Assembly: GCA_934617065.1 (NCBI GenBank)
Contig: CAKTTY010000002.1
Span: 124,001-188,000, forward strand
Direction: 5' to 3'
DNA: 64,000 nt
Source of the DNA: an uncultured Eggerthellaceae bacterium
Lineage (GTDB): Bacteria; Actinomycetota; Coriobacteriia; Coriobacteriales; Eggerthellaceae
Shown here one piece after another: positions 35,973 through 44,570 of the stretch. The notes beneath the pieces were generated by a model, which ran no database searches, was not told the origin of the DNA, and was given only the letters and a program-made list of their open reading frames with translations. How positions within the stretch are numbered: the stretch's first letter is position 1; the number at the start of each line of letters is the position of its first letter. The position numbers and the translations under genes are program-made.

Positions 35973-35987
35973 TTATACAAAGTATAA
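35973..35987. promoter_or_regulatory. Dyad in the hydrogenase operon promoter region
   Basis: TTATAC-AAA-GTATAA is a perfect 6-bp dyad about 100 bases upstream of the fusion gene start. On the minus strand it overlaps TTGTTATACT, where TATACT could be a -10 box. It may be an operator for redox or H2 control; no regulator is assigned. Confidence 0.4.
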
Positions 35988-36039
35988 CAACGGGCAAGGG
36001 TGAGCGGGGTTGGTTTACCGATGAGCGGCAACAAAATGA

Positions 36040-36078
36040 AATTGCGTCCATGGATAGCGGATACCCATGGGCGCAATT
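36040..36078 (-). terminator. Terminator-like hairpin after hydF
   Basis: Fourteen-bp stem AATTGCGTCCATGG with one G-U pair and an 11-base loop, followed on the minus strand by TTCATTTTGTTG. It lies 22 bases after the hydF stop and separates hydF from the hydrogenase operon. Confidence 0.75.
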
Positions 36079-36099
36079 GCCAACTGTAAGGCTGTGGTC

Positions 36100-37518
36100 T
36101 TAGCGCCGGTTCTCTTCCAGGAATTGTTCCATACCAGGGAACGCCTTGATGGAGCGATCGAATACGCCCATTAAATAGGCAAGGGTTAAGCCGTAGTTGG
36201 ATACCGGCACGCCCGCATGCACGCATGCTTGGATGCGGGAGAGTACGGCGCGGCGGTTAAAGGTGCAGCCTCCACAGTGAATTACCAGGTCATAGCTTGA
36301 AAGATCCTCCGGGAAGTCTACGCCTCGCACGTTTTCGATGGTAAGCCCTTGTCCGATGCGAGCGCGTAACAGACGAGGGATCTTCACGGTGCCGATATCT
36401 TCTTCGATGGGGTGATGGGTGCAGGCTTCTGCTATGAGCACACGGGAGTTTTCGGTGAGCTTGTCGATGGCAAGCGTCCCTAAGGCTTGGGTGGGCAAGT
36501 CTCCTTTGAAGCGGGCAAACGCAACGGAAAAGCCGGTAAGGGGAACGTCTTCTGGCACGATTGCCGCCACCTTATCGAACGCTTGGGAATCGGTAACCAC
36601 CAGGGCGGGCGGTTCTTTCAACGCCGCCAAAGCGCGCGGCAGTTCCTCGTCGGTAACGCAAAGCGAAAGGCAGCTGGAGTCGAGCAAATCGCGAATGGCT
36701 TGAACCTGGGGGAGGATAATGCGCCCTTTCGGTGCTTCTTTGTCGATGGGGATAACCAAGATAACCACCGAGCCTGGATCAACGATGTCTCCGATGATTT
36801 TCGGGTCGTTCACGAACTCTTCGGGCGCGTTGTCGAGCAGGGCTTGGCGCAGCTCAAGCACGCCTTCTTGTTTTGCCGCGCACATGCAAACCAGAGGTTT
36901 TTGCTGGAGGTCATGGGGAAGGGCGCTGCGGCATGCTGCGATAAGCGCTTCTTGTTGAGAGTCGATGACGGTTCCTCGCGGTGTGCGGCTTTCAGCCGAG
37001 CTGGGTGAGTTGGAATTGGACCCTTGGACGCCAACGGGAAGCAGATCCGTTTTGTTGCACACAATGACGAAGGGGATGCCTCGGTTGGAAAGCTGGGAGG
37101 CAATTCCCTCTTCATAGGGGCCCCAGGTACCTGCCTCGGTTACGATGACGCCCATATCGCAGCGGTCAAATACTTTTTTGGTGCGTTGGGTGCGCAGCTC
37201 GCCAACGGTTTCCTGATCGTCGTCGATGCCTGCGGTATCGACGAACAGCACTGGCCCTAAAGGCAACAGCTCCATAGGTTTGTCAACGGGGTCGGCGGTG
37301 GTGCCTGCGACAGCGGAAACGATGCTGGTTTGCTGGTTGGTAATGGCGTTCAGTACGCTTGATTTGCCCACATTGCGACGCCCGAACAGGCCAATTGCCA
37401 TACGCATGCCCTTGGGGGTACGCATAAGGGCGGGGCCGCTTTCTCTGAGGAGGGGCTTGCCCGCAGAGGATGATTGTGGCGTTGGCCCCTGTGCGCGGCT
37501 GTTTTGCGCGATGCTCAT
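36100..37518 (-). CDS. hydF: [FeFe] hydrogenase maturation GTPase HydF
   Basis: A 472-residue GTPase scaffold on which the H-cluster 2Fe subcluster is assembled and from which it is delivered to HydA. The G1 motif is GLFGRRNVGKSSVLN (about 43-57), G3 is VDTAGIDD, and G4 VCNKTD. The C-terminal cluster-binding motif is VIHCGGCTFNRR; the His ligand is HHP in EACTHHPIEED. It has a 35-residue low-complexity N-terminal extension and a Ser-rich insertion near 175-195 (SNSNSPSSAESRT). ATG 37518 follows GGGAAAGGGTTCGT. It is divergent from hydG. Confidence 0.94.
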   Translation of the reverse strand: MSIAQNSRAQGPTPQSSSAGKPLLRESGPALMRTPKGMRMAIGLFGRRNVGKSSVLNAITNQQTSIVSAVAGTTADPVDKPMELLPLGPVLFVDTAGIDDDQETVGELRTQRTKKVFDRCDMGVIVTEAGTWGPYEEGIASQLSNRGIPFVIVCNKTDLLPVGVQGSNSNSPSSAESRTPRGTVIDSQQEALIAACRSALPHDLQQKPLVCMCAAKQEGVLELRQALLDNAPEEFVNDPKIIGDIVDPGSVVILVIPIDKEAPKGRIILPQVQAIRDLLDSSCLSLCVTDEELPRALAALKEPPALVVTDSQAFDKVAAIVPEDVPLTGFSVAFARFKGDLPTQALGTLAIDKLTENSRVLIAEACTHHPIEEDIGTVKIPRLLRARIGQGLTIENVRGVDFPEDLSSYDLVIHCGGCTFNRRAVLSRIQACVHAGVPVSNYGLTLAYLMGVFDRSIKAFPGMEQFLEENRR

Positions 37519-37652
37519 ACGAACCCTTTCCCGTACGTCTTTTTTAGGAATGTTCCCATTGTATTGTTTCGTTTCTTTAACAGATTATGGTGCCGTTTGT
37601 AGATGAACGTGGTTTTTGGTGAGCGGCTGAGCCCGATTAGCGCTAAGTTAAA

Positions 37653-37681
37653 CATAGTTGTGCATAAGTACAATAACTATG
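37653..37681. promoter_or_regulatory. Dyad operator candidate between hydF and hydG
   Basis: CATAGTT-N15-AACTATG is a perfect 7-bp dyad, and inside it TTGT-N8-ACAA makes a nested dyad that loosely resembles NADH-sensing Rex sites (TTGTG...CACAA type). It lies 72 bases before the hydG ATG and 135 bases before hydF, so it could serve both divergent promoters. No regulator gene is adjacent. Confidence 0.4.
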
Positions 37682-37752
37682 CCTGTGGTAAAAGCGGTGC
37701 CCGTCTGTTTTTACCGTTTGTTTCTATAGAAGACAAAGCGAAAGAAGAGCTT

Positions 37753-39207
37753 ATGACGGAATTCCGCTACGATCCGAAATCGCTTCGCGCCGACGAGTTC
37801 ATTTGCCACGAAGAGATCCTCGATTCCATTGCCTATGCTGATGCGCATAAGGATGATATCGAGCTATGCCGTCGCATTTTGGACAAGGCACGTGCCAACT
37901 TGCATCCTTCGGCAGATCATGGTGCGGTCATAACCCATCGCGAGGCAAGCGTTCTTTTGGCGTGCGAAGATCCGCAGATCAACAAGGAGATCAAAGAGCT
38001 GGCGCGTCAGATAAAGCTGGCCTATTACGGCAATCGCATTGTTCTTTTTGCGCCGCTGTATCTTTCGAATTATTGCGTGAACGGCTGCTTGTATTGCCCG
38101 TATCACGCAAAGAACCGGACCATTCCCCGCAGGAAGCTCACTCAGGAAGAGATTCGCGCTGAGGTTATTGCCTTGCAAGATATGGGCCATAAGCGCTTGG
38201 CTATCGAGGCAGGCGAAGACCCGAAGCACAACCCCATCGAATACATCCTGGAAAGCATGGAAACCATCTACTCCATCAAGCACCGAAATGGCGCAATCAG
38301 GCGTGTAAACGTGAACATTGCCGCAACCACGGTCGAAGAGTACCGCATGCTTAAAGAAGCGGAAATCGGCACGTACATTCTGTTCCAGGAAACGTACAAC
38401 AAGAAGGGCTACCAGGAGCTGCATCCCACAGGCCCGAAGAGTGATTACGATTGGCACACTGAAGCGATGGACCGCGCCATGGAGGGCGGCATTGATGATG
38501 TGGGCCTGGGTGTATTGTTCGGACTGCAGGGGTATCGCTACGAGTTCGCCGGCTTGATCATGCACGCTGAGCACCTAGAGGCGGTGCACGGTGTGGGCCC
38601 GCACACCATCAGCGTTCCGCGCGTTAAGCCTGCGATGGATATCGACCCTGAGGTGTTTGACAACGGCATTCCCGACGAGATATTCGAGAAGATCATTGCC
38701 CTTATTCGCATTACCGTGCCCTATACCGGCATTATCATTTCCACGCGTGAGAGCGAACTGGTGCGCGAACATGCTTTGCAGTATGGCGTAAGCCAGATTT
38801 CCGGTGGGTCCCGCACCAGTGTCGGCGGCTACAACGAGCCTGAGCGCCCGCACGATACCGAGCAGTTCGACGTGTCGGATCAGCGAACGCTCGATGAGGT
38901 TATCAGCTGGCTGATGGACAATAACCATATTCCCAGCTTCTGCACGGCTTGTTATCGCGCTGGGCGTACGGGCGATAGGTTCATGAGCTTCTGCAAAAAC
39001 GGTGAGATCCTTAACTATTGCCATCCAAATGCCCTGATGACGCTCACGGAGTACTTGGCCGATTACGCCACTCCCGAAACCAAGGAAAAGGGCCTTGCCA
39101 TGGTAAAGCGTGAACTGCTGAACATTCCTAACGAAAAGACGCGTCGTATTGCCGAGCAGCATGTTGGCGAAATCCTTGCAGGAACGGGAAATGATTTCAG
39201 ATTCTAA
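37753..39207 (+). CDS. hydG: [FeFe] hydrogenase H-cluster radical SAM maturase HydG
   Basis: A 484-residue radical SAM tyrosine lyase that makes the CO and CN ligands of the H-cluster. The SAM cluster motif is NYCVNGCLYCPYHAKN (CxxxCxxC), and the C-terminal second-cluster ligands are in CTACYRAGRTGDRFM and FCKNGEILNYCHPNA. Length matches HydG. ATG 37753 was chosen after AAAGAAGAGC; the frame is open upstream without a better start. The third maturase gene hydE is not in this window. Confidence 0.95.
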   Translation: MTEFRYDPKSLRADEFICHEEILDSIAYADAHKDDIELCRRILDKARANLHPSADHGAVITHREASVLLACEDPQINKEIKELARQIKLAYYGNRIVLFAPLYLSNYCVNGCLYCPYHAKNRTIPRRKLTQEEIRAEVIALQDMGHKRLAIEAGEDPKHNPIEYILESMETIYSIKHRNGAIRRVNVNIAATTVEEYRMLKEAEIGTYILFQETYNKKGYQELHPTGPKSDYDWHTEAMDRAMEGGIDDVGLGVLFGLQGYRYEFAGLIMHAEHLEAVHGVGPHTISVPRVKPAMDIDPEVFDNGIPDEIFEKIIALIRITVPYTGIIISTRESELVREHALQYGVSQISGGSRTSVGGYNEPERPHDTEQFDVSDQRTLDEVISWLMDNNHIPSFCTACYRAGRTGDRFMSFCKNGEILNYCHPNALMTLTEYLADYATPETKEKGLAMVKRELLNIPNEKTRRIAEQHVGEILAGTGNDFRF

Positions 39208-39224
39208 AGAGCGATAAGATTATG

Positions 39225-39256
39225 TGCGGGCCGGCGATTGTCGACCCGCATTTTTT
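39225..39256 (+). terminator. Intrinsic terminator of hydG
   Basis: Eleven-bp stem TGCGGGCCGGC / GTCGACCCGCA (wobble and one weak pair), a 4-base loop and six T residues, 18 bases after hydG. Confidence 0.88.
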
Positions 39257-39280
39257 GTTTCATGACGAAAGAGGTGCATC

Positions 39281-40684
39281 ATGCGGGCAACCGAGGAAGA
39301 CATCGAGGCATTTGTTGCGGAGCAGTGGCCGGCTTTTTTGGCTGATGCCGAACGCTTGATTTCCATTGACAGCTCGCTTGATGCCGAGCATGCGGCACCT
39401 GGTGCGCCTTTCGGCCCACGGCCCCGCGCGGCGCTTGACGAAGCCCTTGCCATTGCGCAGCGTATGGGGTTGGAGCCCCATGATGGAGATGGGTATGCCG
39501 GTTTTGCCGATTTGCCAGGCGAAAGCGGGCAGCAGATTGGCGTTATCGGCCATGTTGATGTGGTTCCCGCCGGAGAGGGCTGGGATTTTAACCCGTTCGG
39601 TCTTACCCGTAAGGAGGGCGTGCTCATCGGACGTGGCACATCCGATGACAAGGCTCCGTTGCTCACGGCGTTGTATGGCTTGAAATTCTGGCTTGATCGT
39701 GGTGCGAATCTGCGCCATGGGGTACGTTTCATTTTCGGCTGCAATGAGGAGTCGGGGATGGGCGATGTCCCTTACTACTTGGAGCACAACGATGCCCCTG
39801 ATTTCTTGTTCACCCCCGATGCCGAATTCCCCTTGTGCTATGGCGAGAAAGGGCAATTTGGGGCAACGCTAACCTCTGGAATCATTGAGGGCGCTATTGC
39901 CTCTTTTATGGCAGGAACGGCTCCCAATGCGGTGCCCGGTATAGCGCGTGCTGTGGTTTGCGTTGATGCAGGGAGACTGCCAAAGGCCGATCGCATAGAA
40001 GTTTTCCCTTGCGAAGAAGGGGCCCTTGTTGCTGCAACGGGTATTGCGGGGCATGCCTCGCTCCCCGAAGGCGCGTTGAATGCTATCGGCATCCTGTGCC
40101 GCTATCTTCTTTCTGCTGGTGTGTGCTCTGGCGAAGAAAATGCATGGTTGCAATTTGCTGCCAGCATGGCTGAATGTACCGATGGGAAAATTGCCAATAT
40201 TGCCTGCTCGGATGCCGATTTTGGTAATCTGACCAGCGTTGTTGGCATGATGAACAAGGTCAATGGCGCTTTTGTCATGACCGAGGACATTCGCTTCCCC
40301 GCGGCAATTACCGGCAGCGAGCTCAGCACTGCATTTGAGGTATTGTCACATGCCCAAGGTGCTTCGCTTGCCGTTACCGCATGCAAGGATCCTTTTGTGG
40401 TGAACCCCGATACGGCTCCTGTCCGTGCGCTCATGGATGCGTATTGCTCCACCACGGGCAAACAGGTGCGTCCTTTCACCATGGGAGGCGGCACCTATGC
40501 TCGCGAGTTTCCCAATGCCGTAAGCTTTGGCCCCGCGGAAGAAGGGGCTTATCCTGTGCCGAGTTGGGTAGGGGGCATGCATGCTGCTAATGAGGGAATT
40601 GCCGAAGAAGAGTTGAAGCGCGCTTTGCGTATCTATATCAGGGCGTTCGGCAATCTTGCAGAAGTGGAAGACCTGCACAAATAA
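39281..40684 (+). CDS. M20-family dipeptidase, PepV-like
   Basis: A 467-residue metallopeptidase of PepV (Xaa-His dipeptidase) length. Zinc ligands and catalytic residues are in IGVIGHVDVVPAGEGW (His and Asp), IGRGTSDDKAPL (bridging Asp), NEESGMGD (Glu-Glu) and the C-terminal MHAANEGI (His). The N-terminal DPFxx-like entry and the lid-domain insertion are as expected. It should cleave dipeptides in the cytoplasm, with two metal ions. ATG 39281 follows GAAAGAGGTGCATC. Confidence 0.92.
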   Translation: MRATEEDIEAFVAEQWPAFLADAERLISIDSSLDAEHAAPGAPFGPRPRAALDEALAIAQRMGLEPHDGDGYAGFADLPGESGQQIGVIGHVDVVPAGEGWDFNPFGLTRKEGVLIGRGTSDDKAPLLTALYGLKFWLDRGANLRHGVRFIFGCNEESGMGDVPYYLEHNDAPDFLFTPDAEFPLCYGEKGQFGATLTSGIIEGAIASFMAGTAPNAVPGIARAVVCVDAGRLPKADRIEVFPCEEGALVAATGIAGHASLPEGALNAIGILCRYLLSAGVCSGEENAWLQFAASMAECTDGKIANIACSDADFGNLTSVVGMMNKVNGAFVMTEDIRFPAAITGSELSTAFEVLSHAQGASLAVTACKDPFVVNPDTAPVRALMDAYCSTTGKQVRPFTMGGGTYAREFPNAVSFGPAEEGAYPVPSWVGGMHAANEGIAEEELKRALRIYIRAFGNLAEVEDLHK

Positions 40685-40790
40685 GCTTATTGCTTATGAC
40701 GGAAAACGCCTGGTTGCAGGGATGGGCGGTTGCTCAAAATGCTTCCGTCAGGCAATTCGCGGCACCGCCGAAAGCGCAAAATGCCTGAGA

Positions 40791-40829
40791 AGAAGCGGCA
40801 TCTGGTTTTGGCGGGTGCCGCTTCTTTTT
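40791..40829. terminator. Terminator between the PepV-like and PHP genes
   Basis: Ten-bp perfect stem AGAAGCGGCA / TGCCGCTTCT with a 15-base centre that can pair further, then TTTTTA on the plus strand. It lies between two convergent genes. Confidence 0.85.
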
Positions 40830-40843
40830 ATGCCGATAGCGGG

Positions 40844-41650
40844 CTAAATGCTTTCGATGCTTATGCTGCGCCAATCTCCTTGGGCGGTTGGCGCGTCGAT
40901 GGAGGCGTACCCTATGCGGTGGGCGTAGCGATAGGCTTCAAGGATGCTGTCGCCAATACGGCTTGCGTGGTGGGCGTCAGAGCCCACGGTCAGTGGCACG
41001 CCTGCCCGGAAAAAGCGTTCAAGCAAGGGCTCCTGCGGATAAAAATCGGCAAAGTCTTTGGCTAAACCTGCCGTGTTGATCTCAACGTGCACTTTACCCT
41101 CGCGTGCTGCTTGCGCCATGGAATCGAATAGCGGAGCAAGGTCGAGCGAAGGTGCATAGCCGGAAAGGCTGAACAGGCGCGGTAGGTCGGGATGTGCCAT
41201 GGAATCGAACAGGCCGCTGGTTGCCGCCTTGCACCATTCTTCGACGTAGAGCTGCCAAAGCTCGTTTGCCCCCAGCTCTTCCCAGATGCGCATATCTTCA
41301 TCCCAGTCGAGTGCCTTTTCCTGAAGGTAGTGGATGGATCCAAGAAGGAACGTTGCGTTGCCGCGTGTTTCCGCCAAATCGGTGCTGCAGCCTGGGTACC
41401 AGTCCGCTTCCAGACCGTGCACAATTTCGAGTTCGGGAAATTCGCCGCGTACGCTTTCAATTGCGGAAGCGTACTGCTCGAGCTTGCCTTCTTCGACGGA
41501 GCAATCGATGAAGTCGGGCCTGCCCCAATGGTCAGTGCAGACTATAGTGGTTATTCCCTTCGCTGTGGCTGCATGCATGTTTTCCTGAAAAGTGCTTTTT
41601 CCGTCGGAGAACACGGTGTGGGTGTGGCAATCAACCAGTTCGATGGGCAT
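40844..41650 (-). CDS. PHP-domain phosphoesterase, histidinol-phosphatase (HisJ/HisK) type
   Basis: A 268-residue PHP-fold metal-dependent phosphoesterase. Metal ligands are in VDCHTHTVFSDG (HTH), CTDHWG, GLEADW, ahead of LLGSIHYL, AHPDL and VGSDAHH. Length and motifs match histidinol-phosphatase of the PHP class, the last phosphatase step of histidine synthesis. No other his gene is nearby, so the assignment rests on the family and is not certain. ATG 41650 has AAAGGAACGTT. Confidence 0.85.
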   Translation of the reverse strand: MPIELVDCHTHTVFSDGKSTFQENMHAATAKGITTIVCTDHWGRPDFIDCSVEEGKLEQYASAIESVRGEFPELEIVHGLEADWYPGCSTDLAETRGNATFLLGSIHYLQEKALDWDEDMRIWEELGANELWQLYVEEWCKAATSGLFDSMAHPDLPRLFSLSGYAPSLDLAPLFDSMAQAAREGKVHVEINTAGLAKDFADFYPQEPLLERFFRAGVPLTVGSDAHHASRIGDSILEAYRYAHRIGYASIDAPTAQGDWRSISIESI

Positions 41651-41670
41651 AACGTTCCTTTCGAGGCAGG

Positions 41671-42528
41671 TTATTTCGACTTAATGCCGCTTGTTGCTAT
41701 GCGGATGGCTTCTTCATGGCTGTCGGTAACGGTGAACAAGTCGATGTCGGATTCGCTGATCATGTTCTGCTTAAGCAAGGGGCCCTTGATCCAGCTGACT
41801 AGATCTTGCCAGTATTCGGTGCCGAACAGCACGATGGGCATGTTCCCGATCTTATGCGTTTGCGCCAGCACCAGCACCTCGAACATCTCGTCAAGCGTGC
41901 CAAAGCCGCCAGGGAAGAAGATAGCACCCGAAGAGTACTTTACGAACATGGTTTTGCGGACGAAGAAGTAGCGGAACTCGATTCCGAGATTGACCCAATC
42001 GTTGGTGGTTTCTTCAAAGGGAAGTTCGATGGAAAGACCTACCGAAGTGCCACCCGCAAGTGCTGCTCCACGGTTTGCCGCTTCCATAATGCCGGGGCCA
42101 CCGCCGGTGATAACGGCAATGTCCCGATTGGCAAGCTTGCCTGCGATTTGCATGGCGTGTTCATAGTAAGGGTCGGTTGGTTCGGTTCGGGCTGATCCGA
42201 ATATGGATACTGCTGGCCCTAATTTGGCAAGAGCGTCAAAGCCGTCCACGAACTCGGACTGGATGCGCAGTGTGCGCCAAGGGTCGGCATCGCGCCAATC
42301 AGTGCCCGGCTCTTCGCTGATCAGTTTTCCTGTGGTGCTGTAGCGAGGGACCATCTTTCCGCGTAGGGTTACCGAGCCACGGCGGTAGGGCGTTCCGAGG
42401 GGCGAAGTGTCGCCGCCTTGTTTTTCCTCGTCAGTATTAAGAGTGCTTGAAAGGTACTTTTCCAAGGCATTTTCGACGGCTGCCTCGGTTGCCTTCCTTG
42501 CCTGTTTTTTCGTAATCTTCTTTGCCAT
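41671..42528 (-). CDS. LOG-family nucleotide phosphoribohydrolase-like protein (TIGR00730)
   Basis: A 285-residue Rossmann-fold protein. The key motifs are GGGPGIMEAANRGA and FFPGGFGTLDEMFEVL (the PGGxGTxxE active site of LOG enzymes), with SIFGSARTEP earlier. LOG-type enzymes release the base from cytokinin or AMP-like nucleotides; the bacterial role is usually unknown. The N-terminal 60 residues are a Lys-rich, non-conserved extension. It lies 20 bases upstream of the PHP gene on the same strand and may be cotranscribed. Confidence 0.9.
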   Translation of the reverse strand: MAKKITKKQARKATEAAVENALEKYLSSTLNTDEEKQGGDTSPLGTPYRRGSVTLRGKMVPRYSTTGKLISEEPGTDWRDADPWRTLRIQSEFVDGFDALAKLGPAVSIFGSARTEPTDPYYEHAMQIAGKLANRDIAVITGGGPGIMEAANRGAALAGGTSVGLSIELPFEETTNDWVNLGIEFRYFFVRKTMFVKYSSGAIFFPGGFGTLDEMFEVLVLAQTHKIGNMPIVLFGTEYWQDLVSWIKGPLLKQNMISESDIDLFTVTDSHEEAIRIATSGIKSK

Positions 42529-42686
42529 TGCGGTCCCTTCCCCTCGCGCCGATGCGCTCTTTCAGCATACCCGATGAAGCGCTTTAAATGCACCGAGCGG
42601 TACCATACTGCTACACTGGCATGAAAGCCGTCGTTTCGTCGGAGGGAAGGTCTGGAGCGGCGGACCGAGGGGGGAAGAAGATTACC

Positions 42687-43394
42687 ATGGGAAGCATCGC
42701 AGCAGGGGAAGGCAAGACGGCCACAACCCGCTCTATGCCTTTGCGCATAGCCATATATCTTGGTGGCATTTTGATTTTGGGTGTAGGCGTTGTCTTGAGT
42801 GCTCGAAGTGATTTTGGCGCGCCGGCATTTCAGTCGGTACCGCTGGTGTTCAGTGAAGGCACCCACCTGCTTACCTTGGGGCAATCGTGCATATGTCTAT
42901 ACTGCATCGATATCCTTATTCAGGTTCTGGTGTTTCGAACGCTCAATGTCAAAATCGCTCTTCAGATTCCTTTTGCCTTTGCATTCGGTTGCCTTATCGA
43001 CCTGTTTGACTTCGTGTTGGGGCTTGATTTCTTCTGGTTTTGCCATGATCCAAACCTGCTTACCAGCTGCATTATGTTCACGATCGGCATCACACTTATC
43101 GGTATTGGGGTAAGCGCCATGGTGGCTATGGATTTCGTTCTGAACCCCGCCGATGGCTGCACGCAGGCCTTTATGAAAATCACCCATCTTCCCTTCGGCA
43201 AGGCGAAGATCATCAACGATGTGCTGCGTTTTTCCATCGCATGTGTAATGGCGCTTGCGATGACCGGCCATTTGTTCGGCGTGGGCGTTGGCACGGTTAT
43301 TTCGATGGTTGCCATTGGCGCTATATGCCAGGTGGTATCCGATGGCGCTCGCGGATTTTACCGTCGCGCCTATGTGCCTGCGAGCTTTGCATGA
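42687..43394 (+). CDS. YczE/YitT-like membrane protein, first of two tandem paralogues
   Basis: A 235-residue membrane protein with five or six hydrophobic segments. Shared family features are the start MPLRIAIYLGGILILGVGV, a RSDFGAPAFQSVP loop, LQIPFAFAFGCLIDLFDF, and NPADGCTQAFMKITHLPFGKAKI. The next gene has the same features in the same order. Function is unknown; the family (YczE/YyaS/YitT) is suspected of transport or regulation. ATG 42687 follows GGGGGAAGAAG. Earlier in-frame ATGs lack a ribosome site. Confidence 0.85.
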   Translation: MGSIAAGEGKTATTRSMPLRIAIYLGGILILGVGVVLSARSDFGAPAFQSVPLVFSEGTHLLTLGQSCICLYCIDILIQVLVFRTLNVKIALQIPFAFAFGCLIDLFDFVLGLDFFWFCHDPNLLTSCIMFTIGITLIGIGVSAMVAMDFVLNPADGCTQAFMKITHLPFGKAKIINDVLRFSIACVMALAMTGHLFGVGVGTVISMVAIGAICQVVSDGARGFYRRAYVPASFA

Positions 43395-43617
43395 TGCCTA
43401 ACTTCTTGCTTTCCACGTACCGATGTCGCTTTCGAAGAAGCGGAAGGAGGGTCAAAGCGTCCTTTCCGATCTTTCGTCGGGCTGCGTTTCGTCTTTGTGA
43501 AACCAAGATTAATCCGGCGGAAAAATGTAGTCCCATAATGCGAACGGTGCTATAACGATCGTGCTATAGGAAAGGGCAGGTTGCCCTGAAGGGGATTTGC
43601 ATAATAGGGGAACGATG

Positions 43618-44352
43618 ATGGAGCGGTTGGGCGCATTGAAGGGGACAAGCCAAAAGACCTCAACAAGGACGCGTTCGGGCGTCACCCATTCGATGCCTTT
43701 GCGTATTGTCATTTATGCTGTTGGGGTACTGCTCCTGTCTATCGGCGTGGTGTTTACCACTCGAAGCGATTTAGGTGCTTCGACGTTCAATGCAATACCG
43801 CTGGTAATCAGCGATGCAACGCATTTGGTTACGCTGGGTCAGGCGTGCATTATCATCTATGCCCTTGATGTGGTAATCCAAGTCGTTGTTTTTCGTCGCC
43901 TTACCACGCGTATGGTTCTGCAGATTCCTTTTGCTTTTGCCTTTGGCATGCTCGTTGACGTGGTTGATTTTGCTCTTGCTTCCGACTTGTTCCCGATGTT
44001 CCATGATCCAGATTGGGTCATGGGTGCCGTCATGCTTGTTCTTGGGCTTTTTGCCACGGGCGTGGGGGTAAGCATGGTTATGAATATGAATTTTGTCCCA
44101 AATCCGCCTGATGGCTGCACGCAGGCCGTTTGCAAGCTGACAGGTTTGCCGTTTGGGCGCGCGAAGTGGCTCAACGATGCCATTCGCTTTTGCGTTGCCT
44201 GTGCTCTCGGGATGCTGCTTATGGGCCAAATCTATGGTGTTGGTATTGGCACGGTAGCTGCAGTGTTCTGTATTGGCAACATCTGCCAATTTGTCGACGA
44301 TCACGTATCGGGCTTGTATCGAAAGGTGTACGTCCCTGCAAACCCCGCATGA
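43618..44352 (+). CDS. YczE/YitT-like membrane protein, second of two tandem paralogues
   Basis: A 244-residue paralogue of the preceding gene: THSMPLRIVIYAVGVLLLSIGV, TRSDLGASTFNAIP, LQIPFAFAFGMLVDVVDF and NPPDGCTQAVCKLTGLPFGRAK can be aligned directly. Both proteins end with a RR/RKxYVPA-type tail (VYVPANPA against AYVPASFA). This indicates a local duplication followed by divergence. ATG 43618 lies seven bases after AGGGG; ATG 43615 is an equally possible start. A separate transcript is likely, since 223 bases separate the two genes. Confidence 0.85.
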   Translation: MERLGALKGTSQKTSTRTRSGVTHSMPLRIVIYAVGVLLLSIGVVFTTRSDLGASTFNAIPLVISDATHLVTLGQACIIIYALDVVIQVVVFRRLTTRMVLQIPFAFAFGMLVDVVDFALASDLFPMFHDPDWVMGAVMLVLGLFATGVGVSMVMNMNFVPNPPDGCTQAVCKLTGLPFGRAKWLNDAIRFCVACALGMLLMGQIYGVGIGTVAAVFCIGNICQFVDDHVSGLYRKVYVPANPA

Positions 44353-44570
44353 TGCTTTGAACCACTTATTTCATGCGTGTTAACTCTTGAAATCTGCTTT
44401 GTTACGTATCGAAACGAAGCCAAAAGCTGCCTGCCGAAGGCGGTACCTTGTTTGCTAGCGAATTATCCCCACCTTTCTTAAAACGGGAAAGGCAAACGGT
44501 TCGCGAAAGTCGTTGAGCGGAGAGGACAAGCACCCAACGGCTTTTCGATTGTGAGAGTGAGAGGTTCAGA

